Shown: positions 1 to 7,856, numbered from the stretch's first letter. The stretch is 11,890 nt of DNA from Methanomassiliicoccus sp. UBA345 (GCA_002504525.1 DATD01000002.1:99336-111225); one strand, 5' to 3'. The notes: generated from the letters alone by a model not told the origin. Numbers and translations: made by a program.

Positions 1-7
1 GAAGGCG

Positions 8-49
8 TGAAAACGGAAAACAGGCAGTAAGGTTTGCTCACTGCCTGTT
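8..49 (-). terminator. Hairpin terminator overlapping the stop of the four-cysteine gene
   Basis: AACAGGCAGT (19-28) and ACTGCCTGTT (40-49) form a perfect 10-bp stem with an 11-base loop. Read on the minus strand, the stem is followed by TTTTCCGTTTT. The end of the 38-265 reading frame is part of the hairpin: its last codons form one arm and the TGA lies at the start of the loop. Confidence 0.6.
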
Positions 50-265
50 AAGATAGACCTTATGGCGGATCATGTCTTGGACCATACCCTTTTCTTGCAG
101 ATAGTTCAATGCGAACACACAAGTGCGGCAGTCGCCGGAGATACCCCCCTGCGAGTACCTCAGGCGGCACTCGATTTTCAGTATCTCGCAGGTGCCCACC
201 ACGGCCCCGGTCTCATCCCTGCGGCGGTCATTCCTGAAGAAGCTCTCCGGGGTTAGATCAGACAT
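38..265 (-). CDS. Small four-cysteine hypothetical protein
   Basis: A 75-residue protein I do not recognise. It has four cysteines at residues 26, 33, 46 and 49 (C-x6-C-x12-C-x2-C), a spacing compatible with one structural zinc site, followed by a helical-looking C-terminus rich in charged residues. The reading frame is open upstream to position 394, but I chose the ATG at 263-265: an AGAGG ribosome-binding sequence lies about seven bases upstream, and the extra upstream residues look unlike the rest of the protein. The stop codon sits inside the loop of a 10-bp hairpin that looks like its terminator. No neighbour on the same strand is close enough to be in an operon within the window. A role in DNA or RNA binding is possible for such a cysteine arrangement, but nothing in the sequence proves it. 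Confidence 0.55.
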   Translation of the reverse strand: MSDLTPESFFRNDRRRDETGAVVGTCEILKIECRLRYSQGGISGDCRTCVFALNYLQEKGMVQDMIRHKVYLNRQ

Positions 266-386
266 GACAATCCTCTGGATTGCCGAATGCATTGTCCCTG
301 ATAAAGCTTTTCGGCCACTTTCTGCTGGCCATCTGCTCGCCGTATGCGCTGCGCCTAACCATTCAGGCGTGTTGGTGCAGCAATAA

Positions 387-482
387 TCTAGCATACCCGT
401 CTACGAAGTCCTCGACCGCTTGAAGGCCAAGGCCATCAGAGAACGTGGGAAGGCCGAGGCTCAGATCCGGGTAAGAGAGTAG
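387..482 (+). pseudogene. Orphan C-terminal coding fragment, possibly an integrase or other gene remnant
   Basis: From 387 to the TAG at 480-482 the plus strand reads 31 codons with protein-like composition, including the stretch VYEVLDRLKAKAIRERGKAE. This is a charged amphipathic helix of the sort found at the C-terminal end of many proteins. It has no ATG, and an in-frame TAA lies directly upstream at 384-386, so it cannot be a complete gene. I read it as the tail of a gene that was truncated or displaced by recombination. Some archaeal integrases end in a similar charged helix, which would fit the integrase at the far end of the window, but the fragment is too short to assign. It could also be chance coding bias. 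Confidence 0.3.
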
Positions 483-497
483 AAGGGAGGGGCGGGG

Positions 498-560
498 ATG
501 CAGATCATGTTCTTCGACAAAACGCCGCCCATGTCCTTCTCCCGGAGGCGGAGGCGATGA
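498..560 (+). CDS. Possible 20-residue leader peptide
   Basis: A very short reading frame starts at ATG 498 after a purine-rich GGGAGGGGCGGGG stretch and ends in a run of five arginines. Its TGA (558-560) overlaps the ATG (557-559) of the following 383-residue gene as ATGA, the arrangement of translationally coupled genes. Two of its methionines precede hydrophobic residues, but it is too short to show a domain. It may be only an accident of the strong ribosome-binding region ahead of the next gene. Confidence 0.25.
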   Translation: MQIMFFDKTPPMSFSRRRRR

Positions 561-1708
561 AGTACGAAACGGTGAAGCACCGCGGGAGAACGTTGCGTAT
601 CCCTGTCGATGATGACGGTTACGTTCCCCAGGATGCCCTTCTCGGCCGCTTCGAGGAATGGGCTGATAAACGCGACCATATACAAGCGGACGGATCCACA
701 CGCCACGACCCTAGACAGTCCAGCCGCGGGTGGAAGGACTACACGCACCGCTCCGAGACCGTCCTTCCGGCCAAGGTGACCCCGAAACAGGCAGCGTTAT
801 GGTGGCACAATCCAGGGAATTGTGACATAGAGGGCATAGATACTCCGGGCAGGCCAAAGCGCAACACGCAGGGCCACGGTACCAAGGCCCAGCGGGCGGC
901 GCTGGCCAAGATCCCGGTCACGGCCATCGAGTTGGAGGAGGCAACCGTAAGGCGCAACCTCCTGCAGTCATTCACGAACGATGAATTGACCAGACTCGGC
1001 AAGGCCAGGGTCAAGATACACGTGTATCCGCGGACACATACGGCGGTAGGCACCTATGAATCCAGACGGAACCTGGTAACGGTCGATAGGAAGCACTCCA
1101 TCCCCCAGACTACTATCACGCATGAGGTCGTGCATGCGCTCAGGGACAAGGACCGGTCGCGCAGGGGGATCCTAGCGAAGTCCAACATCCCAGGGATCGA
1201 GGAGAGCCTCACGGTGGCCGAGCAGGAGGCCCGTAACGACTCGCCAGGATTCTCTGGTTACTATTGGGACATCACGGTTTTCGATGAGAAGACGCGCCGA
1301 TGGCGAGGCCCGACCAACAAGGAAGCGAAACGGATGGCCGAGGAAGATCACAAGCTGTTCACTGGGGGCAGAGGAAAGGGATTGCGAGGAGCGGCAGCGA
1401 TGGAGTCGGTATCGAGCAACTGGTCCAAGTCGCACATCGCACGGCTCTCGTACAAGTCCAAGGGCAAGATGGCCGTCAACCAGGCCACCGGGATCTACCT
1501 CGGCATAGAGCCGGTGAGCAAGGCGCAGCCTCGGACATCGAAGAAGAAAGCCGCGGGAGGCGTTTCCGTGCCCGTCAGCAGGCCGACGGCGGTGGCGGCG
1601 GAGAAGAGGGTTCCAAAGCGTGTAAAAGGCCAGAAAACGGTCAAGAGGACGTCTAAACTAGCATCAAATAAAACTAGCAAGCCCAAAGTGATGAGGACCG
1701 CGAGATAA
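557..1708 (+). CDS. Putative HExxH metallopeptidase-like protein with a basic tail
   Basis: A 383-residue protein with a zincin signature: H189-E190-V-V-H193 in the context THEVVHALRD, preceded by a strand-like segment at about residues 152-178. A candidate third zinc ligand is in the GIEESLTVAEQEA segment (E215/E216 or E222/E224), 22-31 residues after H193. That spacing would suit a gluzincin-type peptidase. The N-terminal 1-120 residues are polar and show no domain I recognise. The C-terminal 60 residues are dominated by Lys, Arg, Ser, Thr and Pro, resembling a histone-H1-like nucleic-acid-binding tail. There is no signal peptide or membrane helix, so it should be cytoplasmic. GGAGG elements just upstream of ATG 557 support the start. 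Phage and integrated elements often carry such proteases as head-maturation, injected or regulator-cleaving enzymes, but the substrate here is unknown. I am fairly sure of the gene and moderately sure of the zinc motif. Confidence 0.75.
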   Translation: MKYETVKHRGRTLRIPVDDDGYVPQDALLGRFEEWADKRDHIQADGSTRHDPRQSSRGWKDYTHRSETVLPAKVTPKQAALWWHNPGNCDIEGIDTPGRPKRNTQGHGTKAQRAALAKIPVTAIELEEATVRRNLLQSFTNDELTRLGKARVKIHVYPRTHTAVGTYESRRNLVTVDRKHSIPQTTITHEVVHALRDKDRSRRGILAKSNIPGIEESLTVAEQEARNDSPGFSGYYWDITVFDEKTRRWRGPTNKEAKRMAEEDHKLFTGGRGKGLRGAAAMESVSSNWSKSHIARLSYKSKGKMAVNQATGIYLGIEPVSKAQPRTSKKKAAGGVSVPVSRPTAVAAEKRVPKRVKGQKTVKRTSKLASNKTSKPKVMRTAR

Positions 1709-1786
1709 GAGGCCCCACATCGCCGCAGCGTAGCGAGCGCGCCACGCAGGACAGCCACGAAGGTGAAGGGGGGCAGTGAGGTGTTG

Positions 1787-1825
1787 CAGGCAACCGGGGC
1801 TAGATGCCCTACCTCTTTCTGCCTG
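1787..1825 (+). terminator. Candidate hairpin downstream of the metallopeptidase-like gene
   Basis: CAGGCA (1787-1792) pairs with TGCCTG (1820-1825), and inside it GGGC (1797-1800) pairs with GCCC (1806-1809) around a five-base loop. It lies about 80 bases past the stop of the plus-strand gene. There is no T-tract directly after it, so its role as terminator is uncertain. Confidence 0.25.
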
Positions 1826-1848
1826 GTGGCCCGCGAGGTCATGCATCT

Positions 1849-1869
1849 GACCGATAAAATAGGTCGGTC
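1849..1869 (-). terminator. Candidate hairpin terminator of the 76-residue gene
   Basis: GACCGA (1849-1854) and TCGGTC (1864-1869) form a 6-bp stem with a nine-base AT-rich loop. It starts one base beyond the minus-strand stop codon (1870-1872), in the convergent space between this gene and the plus-strand metallopeptidase-like gene. Confidence 0.35.
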
Positions 1870-2100
1870 TCAGTCCCGATCTTTCATAATCTTGAGGAAG
1901 TCACTATTTTCAGCCTTGTAGACAGCTAGGTCTTTCTCCTGGAGCGCGGCCTCGAATTCTTCCCAGCTGATATCCTCATACTTATCACTAGGATTCTTTC
2001 GTATCTGCACGACCTCACTTCCCTTGATGCGGCAGACGTGGAGGTCATACTGCTTGGCCAGCGCTTTCAGCTCATCTATAGTGATCTTCTTCATCGTCAT
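1870..2100 (-). CDS. Small charged hypothetical protein, 76 residues
   Basis: A compact acidic and basic mixed protein that I do not recognise with certainty. The N-terminus (ITIDELKALAKQYDLHV) looks like a helix followed by a beta strand. The middle has a short turn, DKYEDISWEEFEAAL, which begins a second helix, and the C-terminus is again helical. One cysteine occurs at residue 23. An alternative start at the third codon (2094) would give the cleaner beginning MKKITIDEL. A strong TATA box lies 34-41 bases upstream and there is no ribosome-binding sequence, so the mRNA probably has a very short leader. It follows the restriction-modification gene on the same strand, but its own promoter argues for separate expression. 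It could be an accessory or regulatory protein; no function can be assigned from the sequence. Confidence 0.6.
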   Translation of the reverse strand: MTMKKITIDELKALAKQYDLHVCRIKGSEVVQIRKNPSDKYEDISWEEFEAALQEKDLAVYKAENSDFLKIMKDRD

Positions 2101-2133
2101 GATAACGCCAGTGAACTTGAAATCATTACACAG

Positions 2134-2141
2134 TTATATAA
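2134..2141 (-). promoter_or_regulatory. TATA box for the 76-residue gene
   Basis: TTATATAA sits in an AT-rich stretch about 34-41 bases before the start at 2100. The usual archaeal spacing of about 26 bases places transcription start near 2110, giving a leader of roughly 10-16 bases and no Shine-Dalgarno sequence. Confidence 0.5.
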
Positions 2142-2276
2142 TAATAGTTTGTGCACAACGAATCTAATAATACTGCCCTTCGACCTCTAAGGTAATGAAA
2201 TCTTGCGCAATCCCACACAGAACCTCGTGACCTATAATGTTCAAAGCTCTGTCGTTGTACCTAGGGAGATTTCTTT

Positions 2277-5200
2277 TTACACTTCCTCAACGGCCTTGGC
2301 CGTGAACTCATCGATGAGCGATGGTTTTTGTTCATCTTCTTCGAGATTCAATCGAGGCAGGCTCTTTATGATTTCCATTGTCTTCACGCTAACGGTGATC
2401 AAGGAGCATAGCAGTTTCAATACGTAGCTTCCGTCAACGTACTCGTTTGGATCGCTGACTATGCCTGAATTCTTATCCACAGTGTATTGATATTGGTCTG
2501 CGATCCATCCAATAGCACTGCGGCCATTCAAGGTATATTCGAAAGCCTCTTTCGGAATGTTGCTCACGATGATGCGATTGTTATACTCGACCTTTCCTTC
2601 ATCAGGGAGGACCTTCATTTTGGTCACTCTGCATCTGGCCTCATCGGCAAGTAAGCTATCAAGGGATTCCCCATTGGTGAATGTTAGACCTTTGAATGGC
2701 TCAACTTTCTCGTAATTAGTGTGAAGATCCGCGAGCCGTCTCCCAGCCCCGGAGAACACAAGGAAATCTTCCTTTGATTCGACCAGATTGATGCGCGGAA
2801 GCGACATCTTCAGATCGTCAGAGAAGAGTTCCCTATATTCCGGCGAGTGAAGGTACCCGTAGACGTAATAGAAGATGTCTTCCTTGGTCACGTCCTGGCC
2901 GTACTTCATACGGGCGACGCCTAGGATATAATCGCTGATGCCGTCATGCCGGACGAAGCGCTCTGTATCGTCGCCGAACAAGGAAATCTGCTTGTTCTCA
3001 CGTCTGATCTCGGACTTGTCCTCGTACCAATACAGAGGGAAACACTGAGATGTTCCTATTATGTGAAGATCAGTCATGTTATCAGTCATTAGGCATGAAA
3101 AGTTCGCCCTATCGCCGACTCCTGCGACACAGATCAATAGGTTGTCAACTGAAGCAGCTGGGAAAATGTATGACATACTTGCGATCTCGTGAATTGTCTT
3201 TTCACTATGATAGAACCATTTGGTAGTGAATGGACGATAGGAGGCCCTTGTCACTAGCTCAGAACTATATTCTATTTTTTCTTTTCTATTAAATAATTGT
3301 TCTAGAGTGCTATTCCATGCAATTTTCGTCCTGTCATACTCTATTTTTCCATTTGACATTTGAATATTATATTCTCCAATCATGGAGGACATATTCTTTT
3401 CAAGTGCCTCTTTGGAATAATTATATGCCCATGGATCGCGAGATGTTCCAAATCCCCTAGAATATCCAACAAAAACTGTGTTTTCGTTATGCTTTTCAAA
3501 CTTCTTGTAGGCTCCCCCTGCGAGCGGGATGAGTGATTTAAACGTCTCGTTTCGCTCAATGAGCCAGTCACCGTTAGGCTTGGGCTTTAATGTTTCCAAC
3601 TGTTTCTTATCACTCATCACTACGAACGAATCGGATTCATTCAACAGATTGAGCTTGTCTATGCGTTTGGCGTAATCTGGAGTCTGGAAATATCGAATCT
3701 TCGCTTTACCAGTATGGCCTTTTCGCTTGACTAGGAGAGTTATTGCGATACCAACTTTGGAGCCTTGGCCGAAGATTTTCTCGCCTTCCTTTCTCCAATT
3801 TACACTGTTTTGGTCGCCCCTCAGGTCCAAAACGAAAATCGTCGAGAACTCTTTCTCGATGGTCTTCCTGAACCCCTCAAACGCTGTGCCTACGAGCCAG
3901 CCGCTAGGCGTAACGAATGCAATTACTCCATCTTCATCGCCAATGCGATCTGTTGCCCAGCGGAATGCACGAACGTAATTGTCGTAGACAGAAGTGACAT
4001 TAGGCTTGCTATCATGGAACAATTCATCTTTGAGATACTCATCAGCGATTCTTGAATCGATTCCATCCTCATATCTTCTTTTCTTGGCATCATCACTCGC
4101 CGATTTCTGGGCGGCTCCATACGGAGGATTGCCGATGATCAATGTGATCGGAGTCTCATGCTCCCTCCTGATCCTCTTCTTGTTACCGGAGAAGAACTCC
4201 TTGCCGGTCAGGTCTGTCTGATTGAACGTGCTGCCAGCTCTGCATATCTCCTCGATGTTGAACGTATCTGTCAAAAGAACATTATCGAACGGAACGTAGG
4301 ACTCGGGGTCCATCACACGTGAATATGCGTTCTCGATGTTTACCGCAGCTATGTAATACGCCAGAAGAGTGATCTCGTTGGCGAACAGTTCGTTCCTGTA
4401 CTTACGTTCGAGGTTATCCTTGTCTATCATTCCAGTCTCGATCAGTCTGGCGATGAACGTGCCCGTTCCAGTGAACGGATCGAGGATGTTTACGTCCTCG
4501 TCGTTGATGTCTATGCCAAATTCATCTTTCAGGACATCTGCTGCGGACCTAAGAATGAAGTCCACGACCTCAATCGGCGTGTAGACGACGCCGTTGATGG
4601 CTTGGTCCTTGGGGAAGGCGTTCTTGAAGAACTTCTCATACAGGGCGGTAATGACCTTCTGTTTCCCTTCCTTAGTATTGATCCTCGACAGTGTGTCCTT
4701 CACGTTCTTGTAGAATCCTTCCAGCTCTATGCCTTTCAGAGCGTCCTTCTCATTGATTTCGTCCAGCATCTCGTTTATGGCGCTAGAGACGGGGTTCTTC
4801 TGCACGAACGTGTCGTTCCCGAACAGCTCTATGAATATCGGCTTCGTGATGATCTGCTGAGCCAGCATCTTGATGGCATCATCTTCCGTGACGTTGCCGT
4901 TAATGTTCGCTCGCAGACCCCTCATGTATCGATTGAATGCTGGCTTGTATTGCTTGTAACCGTATTCCTCGTGAGAACATATCCTTGTTAATTGCTCGAT
5001 CAGATCGGGCATTATGACGGCGACGTCCTTCGCCCAGTTCTCGATGTAATCCTTGTCCCCGACCTTCAGGACCAGTCTAGCCATCAATGCCGTTTCGAAC
5101 TCATCGAGGAGGTATTGTCTGGGCACCCTACCGATGTCATAGTCGTCTCCACTATAGTCTCCACGCTTATCGAGACGCGCCAGTAAGACCCTGCCAGGGA

Positions 5201-7130
5201 TGTTTTTGCTGTACTGGATGGTGTTCACTTCGGCTTCCAGGCGTTCATCGTGCGACCTCAGGGCACGAAGGACCTGCCAGACCGCTTTGTATCTTTCGTC
5301 GTCGTCCAGGGCTTCGTTGACGTCCTGTCCTTCCGGGACTATGACGGGGACGATGATATAGCCGTACTTCTTGCCCGGAGCCCTTCTCATCACCCTTCCG
5401 ACGGACTGTACGATGTCTATCAGCGAGTTCTTGTTGCTGAGGAACATCACCGCATCCAGGGCTGGCACATCGACGCCCTCGCTCAAGCACCTGACGTTGG
5501 AAAGGACCCTGCACTCTGGGTCGCCGCCCTTCAGCCAGCTCAATAGCCCGTCCCTCTTCAAGGCGTTCATGGAGCCATCGATGTGCCTCACCTTCAGATC
5601 GATAGGTGACATCGGGGACTGGGCCAGGTCGTTGAATATGTCGGTGATGTCCTTGGAGGATGCGATGGTCTTGCAGAAGGCGACAGCGGACGTCATCTTC
5701 TCGGGGTCCGTATGTTTCACCGTCTCATCATAGGCGATGTTCTTCGCCAGAGCGTTCATGCAGCCCCAGATCTTGCTCACTAACTCGGTGTCGACCTCAA
5801 CTCCGTACTTGATCCTCTTTTCCAACTGCCTTCTGAGCAGATCTGGCACTTCGGACTCTTCTACTGTCAGAACGAGAACCTTGTAATCGGAGAGCAGATC
5901 TCTATCGACCGCCTCCCCGAAACCTATCTTGTAGAACTCTGTGCCATATGTCTCGGCATCGTCCATCGAACAAAGTGTGATCGCTTCCTTCTTGGCGTCC
6001 TCTTTTCCCTTGACACCGTACAGTCGGGGAGTGGCCGTCATGTAGAGGCGCTTTTTGGCCTTCACGTTGTCATCGCTATGGACCTTCGTGAAATGTTTTT
6101 CATTCTGTCCGTCGACGATCACGCCGGTCGTTCTGTGAGCTTCGTCGCATACGATGAGGTCAAACGCAGGGAGTCCTAGTTTCTGGGCCTCCATCACTGC
6201 ATCAATTGACTGGTATGTGGAGAATATGACTGTGAGTCCTTCACCGCTCTTATATTGTTCTATTATCTTGTTAGGATTGGTCGTGGCCGGAGCGCCCAGG
6301 TCCTCAACATGCTCTCCAAGGTCGTCATCGGACCTTTTTTTCGTCACCTTGGGATCCGAACAAACGGCGATCGTGTTCAGATCATTCTCTGCGTTGGAGG
6401 TCCATTCCCTGAGGGTCTGACCTACCAAGGAGATCGATGGCGCTAGGAACAGAACGCATCGGTCACTATCGGCCGAGAGAGCCTCGGCGATCCTCAGCGA
6501 GGTAAACGTCTTTCCAGTGCCACAGGCCATTATCATCTGGCCCCGGTCGTTCTTCCTGTAATGCTCAATCGCCTTGTCGAATGCCTCTTGCTGGTGTTCT
6601 CTCAGTTCGTACTTCTTCTGTCTGGCACTAGTTCCATGAACTCCTTCCTCGATGGCAGCCCAATCCACACGGGCCTCCCTCAGGATGTCCAAACCGACCC
6701 TCATGACCGGAATGGCTTGGTTCTCGGTCGCTTTGACAGCTGTCTCGGTCCAGTCGTTGGTGGTAGCGACGATCATCCTATAGGAGAAGGTCCTGCGCTC
6801 GCCCGATTCATCACGGAACTGCTTACCTGATGTGGATAGGAAAGTGTCCACATCGTCCTTGGAAACTCGGTGCTCATCAGAATAGAACTTGCACTGTATG
6901 GCCCAATATTCTCCGGCCTTGGTCCTTGCTACCAAGTCTATTCCAGTATCATGATCGCTAATGTCCTTGCGATGGGGGAAGTTGTTCCAGGACCATACCT
7001 TTTCAAGCTTGGATGAGTAAAGAGGATCTGTCATCAGATATCTTGCTATCAGCTCTTCGAAGCGTGTTCCGAGATCCGATCCGGAAAAGGCGATCTCACG
7101 ATATTTGTTCAAAATATCTTCAAACTGCAT
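2277..7130 (-). CDS. Type ISP single-chain restriction-modification enzyme (LlaGI-like)
   Basis: A 1617-residue protein combining nuclease, translocase, methyltransferase and target recognition in one chain, the architecture of type ISP enzymes such as LlaGI and LlaBIII, which are near 1570 residues. Domain order: an Mrr-like nuclease (about 1-165; D65 and Q79-C-K81 of a PD-(D/E)XK core, with E25/E26 upstream); a superfamily 2 helicase (Walker A CGTGKT at 203-208, DEAH at 329-332, TAT in MTATPR at 364-369, QSVGRVMRR at 575-583); a coupler (about 640-840); an N6-adenine methyltransferase (motif I DPFTGTG at 884-890, NPPY at 1001-1004); and a C-terminal target-recognition region (about 1150-1617). 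By family knowledge it methylates one strand of an asymmetric site and cleaves after ATP-driven translocation and collision of two enzymes. All key motifs are intact and the frame is unbroken, so it is probably active. The start ATG has GGTGGG about 10 bases upstream. Confidence 0.93.
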   Translation of the reverse strand: MQFEDILNKYREIAFSGSDLGTRFEELIARYLMTDPLYSSKLEKVWSWNNFPHRKDISDHDTGIDLVARTKAGEYWAIQCKFYSDEHRVSKDDVDTFLSTSGKQFRDESGERRTFSYRMIVATTNDWTETAVKATENQAIPVMRVGLDILREARVDWAAIEEGVHGTSARQKKYELREHQQEAFDKAIEHYRKNDRGQMIMACGTGKTFTSLRIAEALSADSDRCVLFLAPSISLVGQTLREWTSNAENDLNTIAVCSDPKVTKKRSDDDLGEHVEDLGAPATTNPNKIIEQYKSGEGLTVIFSTYQSIDAVMEAQKLGLPAFDLIVCDEAHRTTGVIVDGQNEKHFTKVHSDDNVKAKKRLYMTATPRLYGVKGKEDAKKEAITLCSMDDAETYGTEFYKIGFGEAVDRDLLSDYKVLVLTVEESEVPDLLRRQLEKRIKYGVEVDTELVSKIWGCMNALAKNIAYDETVKHTDPEKMTSAVAFCKTIASSKDITDIFNDLAQSPMSPIDLKVRHIDGSMNALKRDGLLSWLKGGDPECRVLSNVRCLSEGVDVPALDAVMFLSNKNSLIDIVQSVGRVMRRAPGKKYGYIIVPVIVPEGQDVNEALDDDERYKAVWQVLRALRSHDERLEAEVNTIQYSKNIPGRVLLARLDKRGDYSGDDYDIGRVPRQYLLDEFETALMARLVLKVGDKDYIENWAKDVAVIMPDLIEQLTRICSHEEYGYKQYKPAFNRYMRGLRANINGNVTEDDAIKMLAQQIITKPIFIELFGNDTFVQKNPVSSAINEMLDEINEKDALKGIELEGFYKNVKDTLSRINTKEGKQKVITALYEKFFKNAFPKDQAINGVVYTPIEVVDFILRSAADVLKDEFGIDINDEDVNILDPFTGTGTFIARLIETGMIDKDNLERKYRNELFANEITLLAYYIAAVNIENAYSRVMDPESYVPFDNVLLTDTFNIEEICRAGSTFNQTDLTGKEFFSGNKKRIRREHETPITLIIGNPPYGAAQKSASDDAKKRRYEDGIDSRIADEYLKDELFHDSKPNVTSVYDNYVRAFRWATDRIGDEDGVIAFVTPSGWLVGTAFEGFRKTIEKEFSTIFVLDLRGDQNSVNWRKEGEKIFGQGSKVGIAITLLVKRKGHTGKAKIRYFQTPDYAKRIDKLNLLNESDSFVVMSDKKQLETLKPKPNGDWLIERNETFKSLIPLAGGAYKKFEKHNENTVFVGYSRGFGTSRDPWAYNYSKEALEKNMSSMIGEYNIQMSNGKIEYDRTKIAWNSTLEQLFNRKEKIEYSSELVTRASYRPFTTKWFYHSEKTIHEIASMSYIFPAASVDNLLICVAGVGDRANFSCLMTDNMTDLHIIGTSQCFPLYWYEDKSEIRRENKQISLFGDDTERFVRHDGISDYILGVARMKYGQDVTKEDIFYYVYGYLHSPEYRELFSDDLKMSLPRINLVESKEDFLVFSGAGRRLADLHTNYEKVEPFKGLTFTNGESLDSLLADEARCRVTKMKVLPDEGKVEYNNRIIVSNIPKEAFEYTLNGRSAIGWIADQYQYTVDKNSGIVSDPNEYVDGSYVLKLLCSLITVSVKTMEIIKSLPRLNLEEDEQKPSLIDEFTAKAVEEV

Positions 7131-7204
7131 ATTTTATATTCCCACCATAATTTTGATGCCCTGGTATAGGGATTTCAGTTAATAATATTCACGTAAATAA
7201 TCTG

Positions 7205-7211
7205 ATTTATA
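7205..7211 (-). promoter_or_regulatory. Candidate TATA box for the type ISP gene
   Basis: On the minus strand TATAAAT in the context GCGTATAAATC lies about 75 bases before the start at 7130, so a transcript would start near 7180 with a leader of about 50 bases that contains the GGTGGG ribosome-binding sequence (7141-7146). A second AT-rich element near 7181-7188 is an alternative. This would allow expression separate from the TBP gene upstream. Confidence 0.4.
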
Positions 7212-7257
7212 CGCTCGAAGAAAATCTACCAATTATTGCTAGATTGTCGAATGTCGT

Positions 7258-7788
7258 CTACGATCTATCTCTAATCATCTCTTCAAACTTGGCAGCTACT
7301 GAGCCGATGTCTCCTTCATCCCTTACACCAGTGATAATGAACTTGCCGCTAGAGAACAATAGGAAGCTCACTCCCCAGTCCTTGTACAGCAGGCCGGGGA
7401 ACTGTTCCGGCTCGTAGCTAGCCTTCCCTGTATCGAGCATTCGGATTATACTCTCAAGGCTCGCTGGGAGATCGAGCTTTCCCTCAAAGACAATATTGTT
7501 CACTCTGACCGCTGTGACAGTAACTTCAATGCCATATCTCAGCAGCTCGTCGACCACCTTGTCCACGAGTAAATGAACTTCCTCCCGGGACCTGACGCCA
7601 GTGATGAGGAACTTGCCGGACTTGTAGAACGCGATGTACTTATTCTCAGGGCCGAGACGATACTTGAGCCACCTGGCCGCACTCTTGCACTGCTCGGAGT
7701 TGGGAAGCATATTTGCCATTTCTTCGAGGTCAAGCGGGGCGGAAAGAATGGCCATTGCCACTATATTGACCATCTTCATCTCGGTCAT
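7258..7788 (-). CDS. Divergent archaeal TATA-box-binding protein paralog
   Basis: A 176-residue protein with the two-fold repeat of TBP: repeat 1 at about residues 7-85 and repeat 2 at about 88-170. Each repeat has the signature strand and turn, YKSGKFLITG at 55-64 and FSSGKFIITG at 145-154. Repeat 2 retains the FPG motif (F130) and the second phenylalanine (F145) that kink DNA at the minor groove. In repeat 1, ungapped alignment puts alanine (A38) and tyrosine (Y55) at those positions, in the segment AARWLKYRL. Repeat 2 appears two residues shorter between its phenylalanines than usual. Length is normal for archaeal TBP, which recruits TFB and RNA polymerase to TATA promoters. The divergence suggests a paralog with altered DNA contact rather than the housekeeping copy. 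It lies 127 bases upstream of the type ISP gene on the same strand and has a palindrome in its own upstream region. The start is supported by GGGA about nine bases upstream; M4 or M6 are possible alternatives. Confidence 0.88.
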   Translation of the reverse strand: MTEMKMVNIVAMAILSAPLDLEEMANMLPNSEQCKSAARWLKYRLGPENKYIAFYKSGKFLITGVRSREEVHLLVDKVVDELLRYGIEVTVTAVRVNNIVFEGKLDLPASLESIIRMLDTGKASYEPEQFPGLLYKDWGVSFLLFSSGKFIITGVRDEGDIGSVAAKFEEMIRDRS

Positions 7789-7856
7789 AGATTCAGTCCC
7801 ATGTTCATAACGATGATGGGATGGAGCATCATAATGCTACTGGTGCTTCTGTTTTC

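Noticed and set aside
123..386. 87-codon plus-strand frame opposite the four-cysteine gene
   Set aside because: Antisense to a better-supported gene with a good ribosome-binding site and terminator; no domain character.
4602..4991. 129-codon plus-strand frame inside the type ISP gene
   Set aside because: It is antisense to an intact, motif-rich enzyme and reflects codon bias of the real gene, as do the other frames opposite 2277-7130.
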